Positions 28,888 through 37,327 of a DNA stretch of 64,000 nucleotides are shown in pieces. Position 1 is the stretch's first letter. Every line of letters starts with the position of its first letter. The notes below the pieces were generated by a model. It was not told the DNA's origin. It was given only the letters and a program-made list of their open reading frames with translations, and ran no database searches. The DNA comes from 66-474 sp051954935 (GTDB taxonomy: Bacteria > Pseudomonadota > Gammaproteobacteria > Xanthomonadales > Rhodanobacteraceae): contig JBQCHG010000034.1 of the NCBI GenBank assembly GCA_051954935.1, forward strand, positions 1 to 64,000. The letters are read 5' to 3'. The position numbers were made by a program, and so were the translations under genes.

Positions 28888-30057
28888 ATGCCCCTTTCGA
28901 TCCAGCTTCCCGACGCCATCCGGCGCGTGCCGCTGCCGTTCCGCCCGTTGTTCCTGTGTGCGGGCCTGTTCGCCACGTTGGGCATGCTGCTGTGGGCGCT
29001 CTTCCTGCACATGGGCTGGAATCCTTCGGCGGTGCTGGCGCCAATTCCCTGGCACGCGCACGCGATGCTGTACGGCTTCGCCGGCGCGCTGATCGCCGGC
29101 TTCGTGCTGACCGCGTCGGGGCACTGGACCGGCATGCCGACGACAACGCCGGTCACGCTGACGCTCGCCGCCATGCTGTGGCTGGCCGCGCGGCTCGCGC
29201 TGTTGCTCGGAGCACCGCTGCCGCTCGGTGCGGCATTCGATGTCGCGTTTCTGCTGCTGGTGACGTTCATGGTCGGACGCGTCATCGTGCTTACCAACAA
29301 TCGCCGCAACCTGTTCCTGGTCGCGGTGCTGTTGTTCTACGCCGCGCTGGACGTGTGGTTCTACGTGGCCGCCGCGTGCCTAGATTTCGGACACGTCACC
29401 CGCGCGCTGCTGGTTTGTGTGGATCTGCTCACCTTGCTGATGCTCGCCATCGGCGGCCGGGTGGTGCCTTTCTTCACCGGCCGCAAGATTTCCGGTTTGA
29501 AGATCACGCAATTCAAGCCGCTCGACATCGCGGTGAACGTCGGCGCCACGATCGTGCTGCTCCTGGATATGGCCGGCGTGGACGGCCTGCCGCGCGGCGC
29601 GTGCATGCTGGCGCTGGCCGCGCTCGCGTTGGTACGGCTGCTCGGCTGGCGCGGCTGGGGCACGCTGCGCGAGCCGATGTTGTGGGTGCTTCACTTGGGT
29701 TACCTGTGGCTGGCGATCGGATTGCTGCTGCGTGGACTCGGACTGGTCGGTGCGTGGAACCTGCCCGAGATCGACTCCCTGCACGGCATCACCGTCGGCG
29801 CGCTGGGCTCGCTATCGCTGGGCATGATGACGCGCGTGTCCCTGGGCCACAGCGGTCGCGAAATCCGCGCCAACCCGCCGCTGGTGATCGCCTTCATCCT
29901 GCCGACCCTCGCCGCAGCGCTGCGGCTGGGCTTCGGCACCTCCGGCTGGACCTGGGCCGCATGCGTGTGGGTGACCGCTTTCCTGATCTGGCTCGCCGTG
30001 ATGACGCCGGTGCTGCTGCGCGGCGTGCCCAAGCATGTGGGCGCAGTGCGGACCTGA
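28888..30057 (+). CDS. nnrS: NnrS family haem/copper membrane protein
   Basis: 389-aa polytopic membrane protein with about 12 hydrophobic segments. NnrS proteins are made under nitric-oxide regulation and help cells tolerate NO stress. Family features include PFRPLFLCAGLFA, WHAHAMLYGFAGALIAGF with two histidines, and RVVPFFTGRK. The ATG at 28888 fits the family N-terminus; the ribosome-binding site is weak. The perfect FNR/Dnr box upstream and the Dnr-like gene 44 nt downstream strongly suggest a self-contained NO or low-oxygen response unit. Confidence 0.92.
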   Translation: MPLSIQLPDAIRRVPLPFRPLFLCAGLFATLGMLLWALFLHMGWNPSAVLAPIPWHAHAMLYGFAGALIAGFVLTASGHWTGMPTTTPVTLTLAAMLWLAARLALLLGAPLPLGAAFDVAFLLLVTFMVGRVIVLTNNRRNLFLVAVLLFYAALDVWFYVAAACLDFGHVTRALLVCVDLLTLLMLAIGGRVVPFFTGRKISGLKITQFKPLDIAVNVGATIVLLLDMAGVDGLPRGACMLALAALALVRLLGWRGWGTLREPMLWVLHLGYLWLAIGLLLRGLGLVGAWNLPEIDSLHGITVGALGSLSLGMMTRVSLGHSGREIRANPPLVIAFILPTLAAALRLGFGTSGWTWAACVWVTAFLIWLAVMTPVLLRGVPKHVGAVRT

Positions 30058-30101
30058 AAGCTTATGCGGTAATCTTCCGTGCATCGGCGCGGGAGAACGA
30101 C

Positions 30102-30776
30102 GTGGAGCGCAACGCGCAGTCGCTGCGGGAACATTACCTGCTGGCTGCCATCGACGATGCGCAATGGCACGCGCTTTCCCCCTACCTGCACCCGCGCCAC
30201 CTGCGCGCCGGCCAGACCCTGTTCTCGCAGGGCGATCACGCGGACGCCTTCTATATCGTCGCCAGCGGCGCGATGAAACTGTTCCGCATTTCTCCGCAGG
30301 GTGCGGAGAAGATCATGCGGCTGGTCCGCGGCGGACAGAGTTTCGCCGAGAGCGTCCTGTTCTCCAACCCGCCGCGCTACCCGGTGCACGCGCAGGCCGC
30401 CGAGGATTCCGAGCTCGTGGCCGTGGAGCGCGAAGCCTATCTGCGCATCCTGCGCGATTCCTTCGAAACCTGCCGCGCGGTGATGGCGCAGATGACCCAG
30501 CGCATCCATGCACACTGGAACGAAATAGAGGCGTTGAGCCTGCACGGCGCGGTGCCAAGGTTGGCGCGCTATCTGCTGGAGCAACTCGCATTGCAGGACG
30601 ACTTGCAACTGCGCCTGCCCGCATCGAAGGTGCAGATCGCCGCGCAACTGGGGCTGGCGCCGGAAACCCTGTCGCGTGCCTTGCGCGCGTTGAGCGGACG
30701 GGGCGCAATCAGCGTGCGCGGCGCGCTGGTTCAGGTGCGTGACGAAGAATCGCTGCGGAGGGCCGCGCAGGACTGA
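30102..30776 (+). CDS. Crp/Fnr family regulator, Dnr/NnrR-like
   Basis: 224-aa regulator: cyclic-nucleotide-type sensor fold (about 20-130, RAGQTLFSQGDHADAFYIV), long dimer helix, and a C-terminal winged helix with ASKVQIAAQLGLAPETLSRA, where the PETLSR recognition helix resembles Dnr of pseudomonads. The N-terminal cysteine cluster of FNR is missing, so an oxygen-labile Fe-S cluster is unlikely; NO sensing through haem is the usual alternative (inference). GTG start with GGGAGAA 7 nt upstream. Same transcript as nnrS. Confidence 0.85.
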   Translation: MERNAQSLREHYLLAAIDDAQWHALSPYLHPRHLRAGQTLFSQGDHADAFYIVASGAMKLFRISPQGAEKIMRLVRGGQSFAESVLFSNPPRYPVHAQAAEDSELVAVEREAYLRILRDSFETCRAVMAQMTQRIHAHWNEIEALSLHGAVPRLARYLLEQLALQDDLQLRLPASKVQIAAQLGLAPETLSRALRALSGRGAISVRGALVQVRDEESLRRAAQD

Positions 30777-30791
30777 TCTCGAACGCCCCGC

Positions 30792-30823
30792 CACTCCGTC
30801 CGCGGCAAGCCCCGGACGGAGTG
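30792..30823. terminator. Hairpin between convergent regulator and OPT transporter genes
   Basis: A perfect 11-bp inverted repeat (CACTCCGTCCG and CGGACGGAGTG, loop 10 nt) lies between two convergent genes. No U tract on either strand, so termination may be Rho-assisted. Confidence 0.5.
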
Positions 30824-30831
30824 CAAAAGGT

Positions 30832-32841
30832 TCAAGCAGTGGCGCGGCCGCGGCGGGCGGCCCACAGGTAAGTCGCCGCCACGATCGCCGCAAAGACGAG
30901 CCCACCGATGATCAGCGCCTGGGTTTCGAAGGAATCGCCGACCAGGGCCAGCGGCGCCTTGGGGTTGGAAAAGCCCAGTTGGTCGGCGAACGCGATCAGT
31001 AGCGCATACAGCACCGCGAGCAGGCTCTCGCCGACGATCAGGCCGGACGCCAGCAGCACGCCCAGCTGCTTGGTGCCTTCCGGATTCTTGCCGCGGTCGG
31101 CGCGTGCATCGAAGAACGCGCCGACGATCGCACCGACCACCACCATCAGCGTGGTGGAAGTCGGCAGGTAGATGCCCAGTCCGACCGCCAGCGGCGGCAG
31201 GCGCGGCCCTTTCGTCGTGCGCACCAGTACCTCGTCGAACACGATGATGATGACGCCGATCAACGCACCGATGCCGATCAGGCTCCAGTCGATGTTGTGC
31301 TGGATAACGCCCTGAGCCAGCGCGGAGATCAACCCGGCCTGGGGTGCTGGCAGCGCGCGCGCGGGGTCTGCGCCCGGTGCGCCGTTGAAACCGAAAGCCT
31401 GCTGCATCAGGTTCAACACCGGCGGGATCACCAGCGCGCCCGCGATCACGCCGATCACCAGCGCCCATTGCTGCTTCTCCGGCGTGGCGTCCACCAGTTG
31501 CCCGGTTTTCAGGTCCTGCAGGTTGTTGTTGGCAATCGAGGCCACCGCGAACACGATCGCGGTGATGAACAGCGCGAACGCCACCACGGCCTTGCCCGTT
31601 CCCGCTTCCGCCTGCACGCCGACCACCAGCAGCAGCGCGGCGATGATCACGACGAGGATGCCGATGCCCGACAGCGGGGAGTTGCTGGAACCGATCAGGC
31701 CCGCCATGTAACCGCATACGGCGGAGACGATGAAGCTCAGGATCACCACGAACAGCACGCCGCCGATCGTCAGCATCCAGATGTGGTCGCCGAGACCGCT
31801 GGTACGGCTGAAATTCCACAGCAGGAATGCGACAGGAATGAGACACAACAGGGAAATCAGTCCGACCATGCCGATCGGCATGTCGTGTTCTGTGCGCGGC
31901 ATGGAGGCGAGCGTGCCGGCGCTGCGCGCGCGCGAGGCCCGCATGGCGCCAGCCAGTCCGGCGACCACCGGCTTCACGAGTTTGCCCAGCGTGTAGATCG
32001 CCGCTACGCCGATCGTGCCGGCGCCGACGAAGCGTACGTAATGACTCCACGCGCCTTGCGCCACGTCGGCGGCCGCGCCCGCCGCCGGATGCAGCGCGGT
32101 GAAATGCGGAACCGCCCAGGCCCAGCCGATCAGCGCGCCCACGCCCATCGCCACGCCGACCCACAACCCGACGAGGTGGCCGACGCCGAACAGCATGAAT
32201 GACAGGCTGAAATCGAATCCACTGGCCGACCCGCGATCGCCGATGCGGAAATACGAAGCGACGTCGGACGCGAAAATCCGTGTCTGCACGATCACGTAGA
32301 AGATTGCGGACGCGACCGCGCCGGTCACGACAGCCTTCAATCCGGCGCCGGTGGATTCGGCCGCGCCCTGGTGCTCTTCGCTGTCGCCGCTCGCGCCGAC
32401 CTTCAACACCTCTGCACAAGCCACGCCTTCCGGATACGGCAGGTCCGAATTGGTGACCAGCGCGCGCCGCAGCGGAATCGTGTACATCACGCCGAGGATG
32501 CCGCCGGTAACGCAGATCCCGAAGGAGGTCCAGAACGGAAACCCTGTCCACCAGCCGATCATGATCAGGCCGGGCAGCACGAAGATGATCGAGGACAGGG
32601 TGCCGGCGGCCGACGCCACCGTCTGCACGATGTTGTTCTCCTGGATCGTCGCGTCGCGCACCGCCTTCAGGATCGCCATTGAAATCACGGCGGCAGGAAT
32701 GGACGTCGAGAACGTCAAGCCGGCCTTGAGGCCCGCATAAACGTTCGCGGCGGTGAACACCACGGTGATCACGATGCCTATGATCAGCCCGCGAATGGTC
32801 AATTCGCTGCGCGGCTTGGCGGAAATGGCTGCGGTGTTCAT
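30832..32841 (-). CDS. OPT family oligopeptide transporter
   Basis: 669-aa polytopic inner-membrane transporter, about 15 hydrophobic segments. Typical OPT sequences include NVYAGLKAGLTFSTSIPAAV, ENNIVQTVASAAGTLSS and GSSNSPLSGIGIL. Substrates in the family are small peptides, glutathione-like compounds or metal chelates; none can be chosen here. The ATG at 32841 has GGGGAGGGG upstream and was preferred to the 43-residue longer frame. No partner gene is adjacent. Confidence 0.9.
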   Translation of the reverse strand: MNTAAISAKPRSELTIRGLIIGIVITVVFTAANVYAGLKAGLTFSTSIPAAVISMAILKAVRDATIQENNIVQTVASAAGTLSSIIFVLPGLIMIGWWTGFPFWTSFGICVTGGILGVMYTIPLRRALVTNSDLPYPEGVACAEVLKVGASGDSEEHQGAAESTGAGLKAVVTGAVASAIFYVIVQTRIFASDVASYFRIGDRGSASGFDFSLSFMLFGVGHLVGLWVGVAMGVGALIGWAWAVPHFTALHPAAGAAADVAQGAWSHYVRFVGAGTIGVAAIYTLGKLVKPVVAGLAGAMRASRARSAGTLASMPRTEHDMPIGMVGLISLLCLIPVAFLLWNFSRTSGLGDHIWMLTIGGVLFVVILSFIVSAVCGYMAGLIGSSNSPLSGIGILVVIIAALLLVVGVQAEAGTGKAVVAFALFITAIVFAVASIANNNLQDLKTGQLVDATPEKQQWALVIGVIAGALVIPPVLNLMQQAFGFNGAPGADPARALPAPQAGLISALAQGVIQHNIDWSLIGIGALIGVIIIVFDEVLVRTTKGPRLPPLAVGLGIYLPTSTTLMVVVGAIVGAFFDARADRGKNPEGTKQLGVLLASGLIVGESLLAVLYALLIAFADQLGFSNPKAPLALVGDSFETQALIIGGLVFAAIVAATYLWAARRGRATA

Positions 32842-33065
32842 GGGGCCCCTCCCCGATCGAAAACGCTGCCGCATACTAGCCGAGCCGGACGCGTGCGCGA
32901 AGCGCGCCTCGGAAAGTGACGGAAGGATTCCGCACCTCCGGGCGGAACTTGGCGCGCCGGCGCTTGACATGGTGAGGGAATACTCGCGTCAAGACACGGC
33001 GCGTGAGCTCGCCTCGACACGGTCATCCATGGCCTGCGCTTTCGAAGCTGTTGTAGCTTTGAGGG

Positions 33066-33983
33066 ATGCGCACCAAAAAATACCGCGGCCGCTTCGCGCC
33101 GTCGCCCACGGGGCGGCTGCACCTAGGCTCATTGCTTGCCGCGCTCGGCAGCTGGTTGCGCGCACGTTCGGCGAACGGGGCATGGCTCGTGCGGATGGAG
33201 GACATCGATCCGCCGCGGGAAATGCCCGGTTCCGCGGAGTCCATCCTGCGCACCCTGCACGCGTGCGGGCTCGAACCCGACGAACCAACGCTCTACCAGA
33301 GCACGAGGCCGGATGCCTACCAGGCCGCCTTCGAAAGGCTGATGCGCGACGGCGCGGTGTTTCCCTGCTGGTGCTCGCGCAGCGAGCTGGCCGCGGCCGG
33401 CGGAGTCCATCGCGGCAAATGCGTGGCCCCACCCGACCCGCATCGCGCACCTGCGTGGCGGGTGCGCGCCGATGGCGCGGTGATCGAATTCGAGGACGGC
33501 CTGCAGGGCCGGCAGCGCTGGAAGCTCGCCGATGGCGGCGACTTCGTGATCAAGCGCGCCGACGGGCCGTTTGCGTACCAGCTGGCCTGCGCGGTGGACG
33601 ACGCCGCGCAGGGCATCACCGAAGTCGTGCGCGGCGCGGATCTGCTGGATTCAACGCCGCGGCAGATCTTCCTGCTGCGCCTGCTCGGGCTGCATGAGCC
33701 GGCCTATCTGCATCTTCCGGTGCTGGTGGATGCGAGCGGCGCGAAGCTGTCGAAATCCGAAGGCGCGGCCGCGGTGGACAAGGACGATCCGCTGCCGGCG
33801 TTGCGCATCGCGCTCGAGCTGCTGGGCGTTCCGGAATCGGCCTTGCGCGCAAGCGAGCCCCGAGCGCTGTTGCGCGATGCCGTCGCTGCGTTCGACCCTG
33901 AGGCACTCCCAAAGGCGCCCACGTTGAGCATCCGGGAGCGCAGCCATGGATCGCTGATTTTTGATTCTCGCGATCGACGTTGA
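33066..33983 (+). CDS. gluQ: Glutamyl-Q tRNA(Asp) synthetase
   Basis: 305-aa truncated glutamyl-tRNA synthetase paralogue that attaches glutamate to queuosine at position 34 of tRNA-Asp. It has the HIGH-type motif FAPSPTGRLHLGSL, a Cys-rich zinc site (CWCSR...GKC), the KMSKS-type KLSKSEG, and no anticodon-binding domain, as expected. The last residues (IFDSRDRR) and the stop codon are encoded by a dispersed 31-bp repeat (33961-33991), so the natural C-terminus has probably been altered. Confidence 0.93.
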   Translation: MRTKKYRGRFAPSPTGRLHLGSLLAALGSWLRARSANGAWLVRMEDIDPPREMPGSAESILRTLHACGLEPDEPTLYQSTRPDAYQAAFERLMRDGAVFPCWCSRSELAAAGGVHRGKCVAPPDPHRAPAWRVRADGAVIEFEDGLQGRQRWKLADGGDFVIKRADGPFAYQLACAVDDAAQGITEVVRGADLLDSTPRQIFLLRLLGLHEPAYLHLPVLVDASGAKLSKSEGAAAVDKDDPLPALRIALELLGVPESALRASEPRALLRDAVAAFDPEALPKAPTLSIRERSHGSLIFDSRDRR

Positions 33984-33991
33984 TCGCAAAA
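33961..33991 (+). repeat. 31-bp dispersed motif, copy A
   Basis: Matches TTGAYTCTCGCGATC, six variable bases, then GATCGCAAAA; the inner GCGATC/GATCGC arms are inverted. Identical layout occurs at 36479-36509 (minus) and 55793-55823 (plus). A CCATGG-centred hairpin lies just upstream (33945). This copy carries the stop codon of gluQ. Confidence 0.8.
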
Positions 33992-34065
33992 ATGACGCAA
34001 CGCGGCGAGACATTCTCCACGCCACGAAGCATGATCCGGCGCAACCACACCACAGGAGAAGGGTG

Positions 34066-34809
34066 ATGTCACGACAACGCGTGGCTCTGGTGACCGGCGG
34101 CACCGGCGGCATCGGCACCGCGATCGTGCGGCGGCTGGCGGGTATGGGCCACACCGTGGTCACCAACTATCGCGACGAAGCCAAGGCCAATGCGTGGCGC
34201 GACAAACTCTCCGCGGACGGCATCCGCGCCACGCTGGTACCGGGCGATGTTTCCGATCCGACTTCGTGCGAAGCAATGGCGCGCAGGATCGAGAGCGAAG
34301 TCGGGCCGGTGGACATCCTCGTCAACAATGCCGGCATCACCCGCGATACCACCTTCCACAAGATGAGCTACCAGCAGTGGACGGACGTCGTGAACACCAA
34401 CTTGAACGCGTGCTTCAACGTGACGCGGCCTGTGATCGAAGGCATGCGCGCGCGCAAATGGGGCCGGATCGTGCAGATCAGTTCCATCAATGGTCAGAAG
34501 GGCCAATACGGCCAGGCCAACTACGCCGCCGCCAAGGCCGGGATGCACGGCTTCACCATTTCGCTTGCGCAGGAGAACGCGAAATTCGGCATCACCGTCA
34601 ACACCGTTTCGCCGGGTTATATCGGCACCGACATGGTGATGGCCGTGCCCGAGGACGTGCGCGCCAAAATCGTCGCGCAGATCCCGCTCGGGCGCCTCGG
34701 CGAACCCGACGAGATCGCCTATGCCGTCTCCTTCTTCCTCGCCGAGGAAGCGGCGTGGATCACCGGCGCAAACCTCGCGATCAACGGTGGGCATTACATG
34801 GGTTGGTGA
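34066..34809 (+). CDS. phaB: Acetoacetyl-CoA reductase PhaB (copy 1)
   Basis: 247-aa short-chain dehydrogenase reducing acetoacetyl-CoA to (R)-3-hydroxybutyryl-CoA for polyhydroxyalkanoate synthesis, normally with NADPH. Cofactor loop TGGTGGIGTA, NNAGITRD, catalytic SSINGQKGQYGQANYAAAK (Ser/Tyr/Lys) and the PhaB-type tail ITGANLAINGGHYMGW. Start preceded by AGGAGAAGGG. A second copy lies at 36581. The PHA synthase itself is not in the window. Confidence 0.93.
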   Translation: MSRQRVALVTGGTGGIGTAIVRRLAGMGHTVVTNYRDEAKANAWRDKLSADGIRATLVPGDVSDPTSCEAMARRIESEVGPVDILVNNAGITRDTTFHKMSYQQWTDVVNTNLNACFNVTRPVIEGMRARKWGRIVQISSINGQKGQYGQANYAAAKAGMHGFTISLAQENAKFGITVNTVSPGYIGTDMVMAVPEDVRAKIVAQIPLGRLGEPDEIAYAVSFFLAEEAAWITGANLAINGGHYMGW

Positions 34810-35209
34810 CCTGCACGTTCCGCAGATGCCTTGATGCCGCGTATCTGGAACACGCGGCGAACAGCGCAGCTGGCCCGCAGGGTGAGCGCCATGGACGGCG
34901 CGAGTAATGGCATCCGCTGCGCATCGCCAGGTGAGGCATGGATGCCCGAATGGGGAGTCCGCCAGGGAGCCATGGACGCCGTGGGAGCCGCCCCCATGGG
35001 CGGCTGCTTGCGATTGCTTCAGTCGCGCTCTCATTCGCCGAGCCGGGCGGCCCGCCTGCCGCTTGGGATGCGAGCTGAAAAGACACGATGGCGAACTTGA
35101 CGGGCGGAGTCGCGGCCCGGAGATGCGGGAAAACTATCGCCAATTTCACCCGCCCTGCGCACGAGCCATCCCGATAATGATCCATTGCCATTCACACGGA
35201 GGTATCGCC
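34810..35209. other. 400-bp intergenic region with small CATGG-centred hairpins
   Basis: No credible gene: the overlapping open frames on both strands have no initiation signal and no recognisable protein features. It contains a series of short palindromes, GGCATGGATGCC (about 34936), GCCGCCC-CCAT-GGGCGGC (about 34988) and CCATGG variants, similar to the small hairpin beside the 31-bp motif copies. The last bases hold the GGAGG ribosome-binding site of the transporter gene at 35210. Confidence 0.6.
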
Positions 35210-35863
35210 ATGGCTTATCAAGCAGCTCCCTACACACCGGCCCGGAGTTATCCGGTCATAAGCAGTTCCGCAAGTTCGTCGCTCGGCTACGCCGGCTTCT
35301 CGGTCACGCTGTGGATGTTCAGCATGATCAATGCCGCCTGGTTCGATCCCACGCAGGACACCTTGGTCATGCTGCTGGCGGTCACCATCGGCGGCATCGC
35401 AATGGCGCTCGCCGGCCTGCTGTCCTTCTTCCGCGGGCGTACCCACAATATGTGCCTGTTCCTCGCCTTCGCCGCGTTCTGGTGGTCGTGGGCGCTGATG
35501 GTGCATACCGTGAACAACGGTGGCATCGCGCCCAGCGGCCCGTTCCTGGGCTGGTACTACCTCGTCTTCGCGGTGGTCGCGTTCGCGCTGTGGTTGTCCG
35601 CCTTCCGCACCGGCACCGGGCGCATGACGTTCGACCTGCTGCTCTGGCTGACCCTGCTTGCCCTGGCCATCAACGGCTGGAGCGGCGTGAGCTGGTGGCG
35701 GATCGTTGGCGGTTATCTCGGCCTGATTACCGCGGTCGTCGGCTTCTATCTGCTTGCCGCCGCAGCGATGAATGCCACCTTCGGGCGCAGCGTACTCCCG
35801 ACCGGCGAGGCATACGTGATCGAGACCGCATCGGAGGGTACGGAACGCCCCTCGGTCCTGTAA
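35210..35863 (+). CDS. Acetate uptake transporter family protein (GPR1/FUN34/YaaH, SatP-like)
   Basis: 217-aa membrane protein with six hydrophobic segments, the size and topology of the SatP family. It begins after a soluble ~25-residue leader; LGYAGFSVTLWMFSMINA and WWSWALMVHTVNNG fit the family core, but the usual N-terminal NPAPLGL motif is not clear. Members carry acetate or succinate. ATG follows an ACGGAGG ribosome-binding site. Between phaB and phaR, it may bring in acetate as precursor for polyhydroxybutyrate (inference). Confidence 0.7.
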   Translation: MAYQAAPYTPARSYPVISSSASSSLGYAGFSVTLWMFSMINAAWFDPTQDTLVMLLAVTIGGIAMALAGLLSFFRGRTHNMCLFLAFAAFWWSWALMVHTVNNGGIAPSGPFLGWYYLVFAVVAFALWLSAFRTGTGRMTFDLLLWLTLLALAINGWSGVSWWRIVGGYLGLITAVVGFYLLAAAAMNATFGRSVLPTGEAYVIETASEGTERPSVL

Positions 35864-35903
35864 CCGCTAGTGCGATGCGACAAGCCATGCTAGCTTTTGC
35901 GGC

Positions 35904-36392
35904 ATGGCAGCAGCGCGGATCATCAAGAAGTATCCGAACCGGCGTCTCTACGACACCGAGATCTCCAGCTACATCACGCTGGAGGAGGTGCGCCAACTCG
36001 TGCTTACCGGTACGCCTTTCGAGGTGCACGACGCCAAGACAGGCGAGGACCTGACCCGCTCCGTGCTGCTGCAGATCATCGCCGAGCACGAGCAGCACGG
36101 GCAGCCGATGTTCTCGGCCAATCTGCTCTCGCAGATCATCCGTTTCTACGGCGATTCCATGCAGGGCTTCGTGGGCGGCTATCTCGAGAACAGCCTGCAG
36201 ATCTTCCTTGACCAGCAGCACAAGTTCCGCGCACAGTTGAACGAGATGCTCGGCCAGACACCGTGGTCCATGTTGAACGAAATGACCGAGCGCAACATCG
36301 ACCTCTGGAAATCGCTGCAGCGCGGTTTCCTGGAGGCCAACGCACCGGGCGCCGCACCGAAGCCCTCCGCCGGCGGCAAGAAGCCGCGCTGA
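35904..36392 (+). CDS. phaR: Polyhydroxyalkanoate synthesis repressor PhaR
   Basis: 162-aa DNA-binding regulator. The N-terminal PHB/PHA accumulation regulator domain reads IKKYPNRRLYDTEISSYITL, diagnostic for PhaR, followed by the PHB_acc regions around LLQIIAEHEQ and the central LSQIIRFYGDSMQGF. PhaR senses PHA granules and represses phasin genes and often its own gene. Lys/Pro-rich C-terminal tail. It lies between the two phaB copies. Confidence 0.93.
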   Translation: MAAARIIKKYPNRRLYDTEISSYITLEEVRQLVLTGTPFEVHDAKTGEDLTRSVLLQIIAEHEQHGQPMFSANLLSQIIRFYGDSMQGFVGGYLENSLQIFLDQQHKFRAQLNEMLGQTPWSMLNEMTERNIDLWKSLQRGFLEANAPGAAPKPSAGGKKPR

Positions 36393-36478
36393 TCCCGCCC
36401 GCTGCGTTGACAGCGGCGGCGGCCCCTTCTTACCATCCCGAATCTGTTGCGGCGCAACATGTGCCGCTATGCACCAAG

Positions 36479-36509
36479 TTTTGCGATCGCCACCGATCGC
36501 GAGAATCAA
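36479..36509 (-). repeat. 31-bp dispersed motif, copy B
   Basis: On the minus strand TTGATTCTCGCGATC, then GGTGGC, then GATCGCAAAA, the same 15+6+10 layout as copies at 33961 and 55793. A CCATGG hairpin follows at 36532. Located between phaR and the second phaB. Confidence 0.8.
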
Positions 36510-36580
36510 GAAGCGGGCACGGAGCTCCTGGCCATGGATGGCGGCTTTTGACCGCACTTTTCACCGCGAGGAAAGATCCA

Positions 36581-37327
36581 ATGACACAACGTGTCGCCAT
36601 TGTCACCGGTGGCATCGGCGGGTTGGGCACCGAAATCTGCAAGCACCTCGCGCGCGCCGGCCGCAAGGTCGTTGCCGCCGACCTCGGCAACCGGCAGGAG
36701 CGCCTCGCCGCGTTCCGCGAGGAAGTGAAGGATTTCGATGGCAACATCGTCTTCGCGCCGGCGGATGTGGCGCATTTTGAGGACTGCGCCGCGCTGGTAA
36801 GGCACGTCGGCGAAACCTGCGGCGGCGTGGATATCCTGGTGAACGCCGCCGGCATCACGCGCGACGTGTCCCTGCGCAAGATGGAAGAGAAGCAGTGGCG
36901 CGAGTTGATGAACGTCAACCTCGATGGCGTGTTCAACATGTGCCGGCAAGTCGTGGAAGACATGAGCGCGCGCGGCTTCGGCCGTATCGTCAACATCTCC
37001 TCGGTCAACGGCCAGACCGGCCAGTTCGGCCAGACCAACTACTCCGCCGCGAAAGCCGGCATGCACGGATTCACCATGGCGCTGGCGCGCGAGGTGGCGA
37101 AGAAGGGCGTGACCGTGAATAGTGTGTCGCCGGGTTACTGCAAGACCGAGATGGTGATGAAAGTGCCCGAAGACATCCGCGCACAGATCGTCGCGCAGAT
37201 TCCGGTCGGGCGCCTCGGCGAGCCTTCCGACATCGCGCGCACGGTGGCGTTCCTGACCGCCGACGAAGCAGGCTTCATCACCGGGGCCAATGTCCCGGTG
37301 AACGGCGGCTACTTCATGTCGTTCTGA
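36581..37327 (+). CDS. phaB: Acetoacetyl-CoA reductase PhaB (copy 2)
   Basis: 248-aa short-chain dehydrogenase, paralogue of the gene at 34066. TGGIGGLGTEI cofactor loop, NAAGITRDVSLRKM, catalytic SSVNGQTGQFGQTNYSAAK, tail ITGANVPVNGGYFMSF. The residue after the second Rossmann strand differs (AADLGNRQE, with an Asp, versus TNYRDE in copy 1), so coenzyme preference may differ, NADH being possible here. GAGGAAAG ribosome-binding site. Its 3' end overlaps the convergent cupin gene by 19 nt. Confidence 0.9.
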   Translation: MTQRVAIVTGGIGGLGTEICKHLARAGRKVVAADLGNRQERLAAFREEVKDFDGNIVFAPADVAHFEDCAALVRHVGETCGGVDILVNAAGITRDVSLRKMEEKQWRELMNVNLDGVFNMCRQVVEDMSARGFGRIVNISSVNGQTGQFGQTNYSAAKAGMHGFTMALAREVAKKGVTVNSVSPGYCKTEMVMKVPEDIRAQIVAQIPVGRLGEPSDIARTVAFLTADEAGFITGANVPVNGGYFMSF

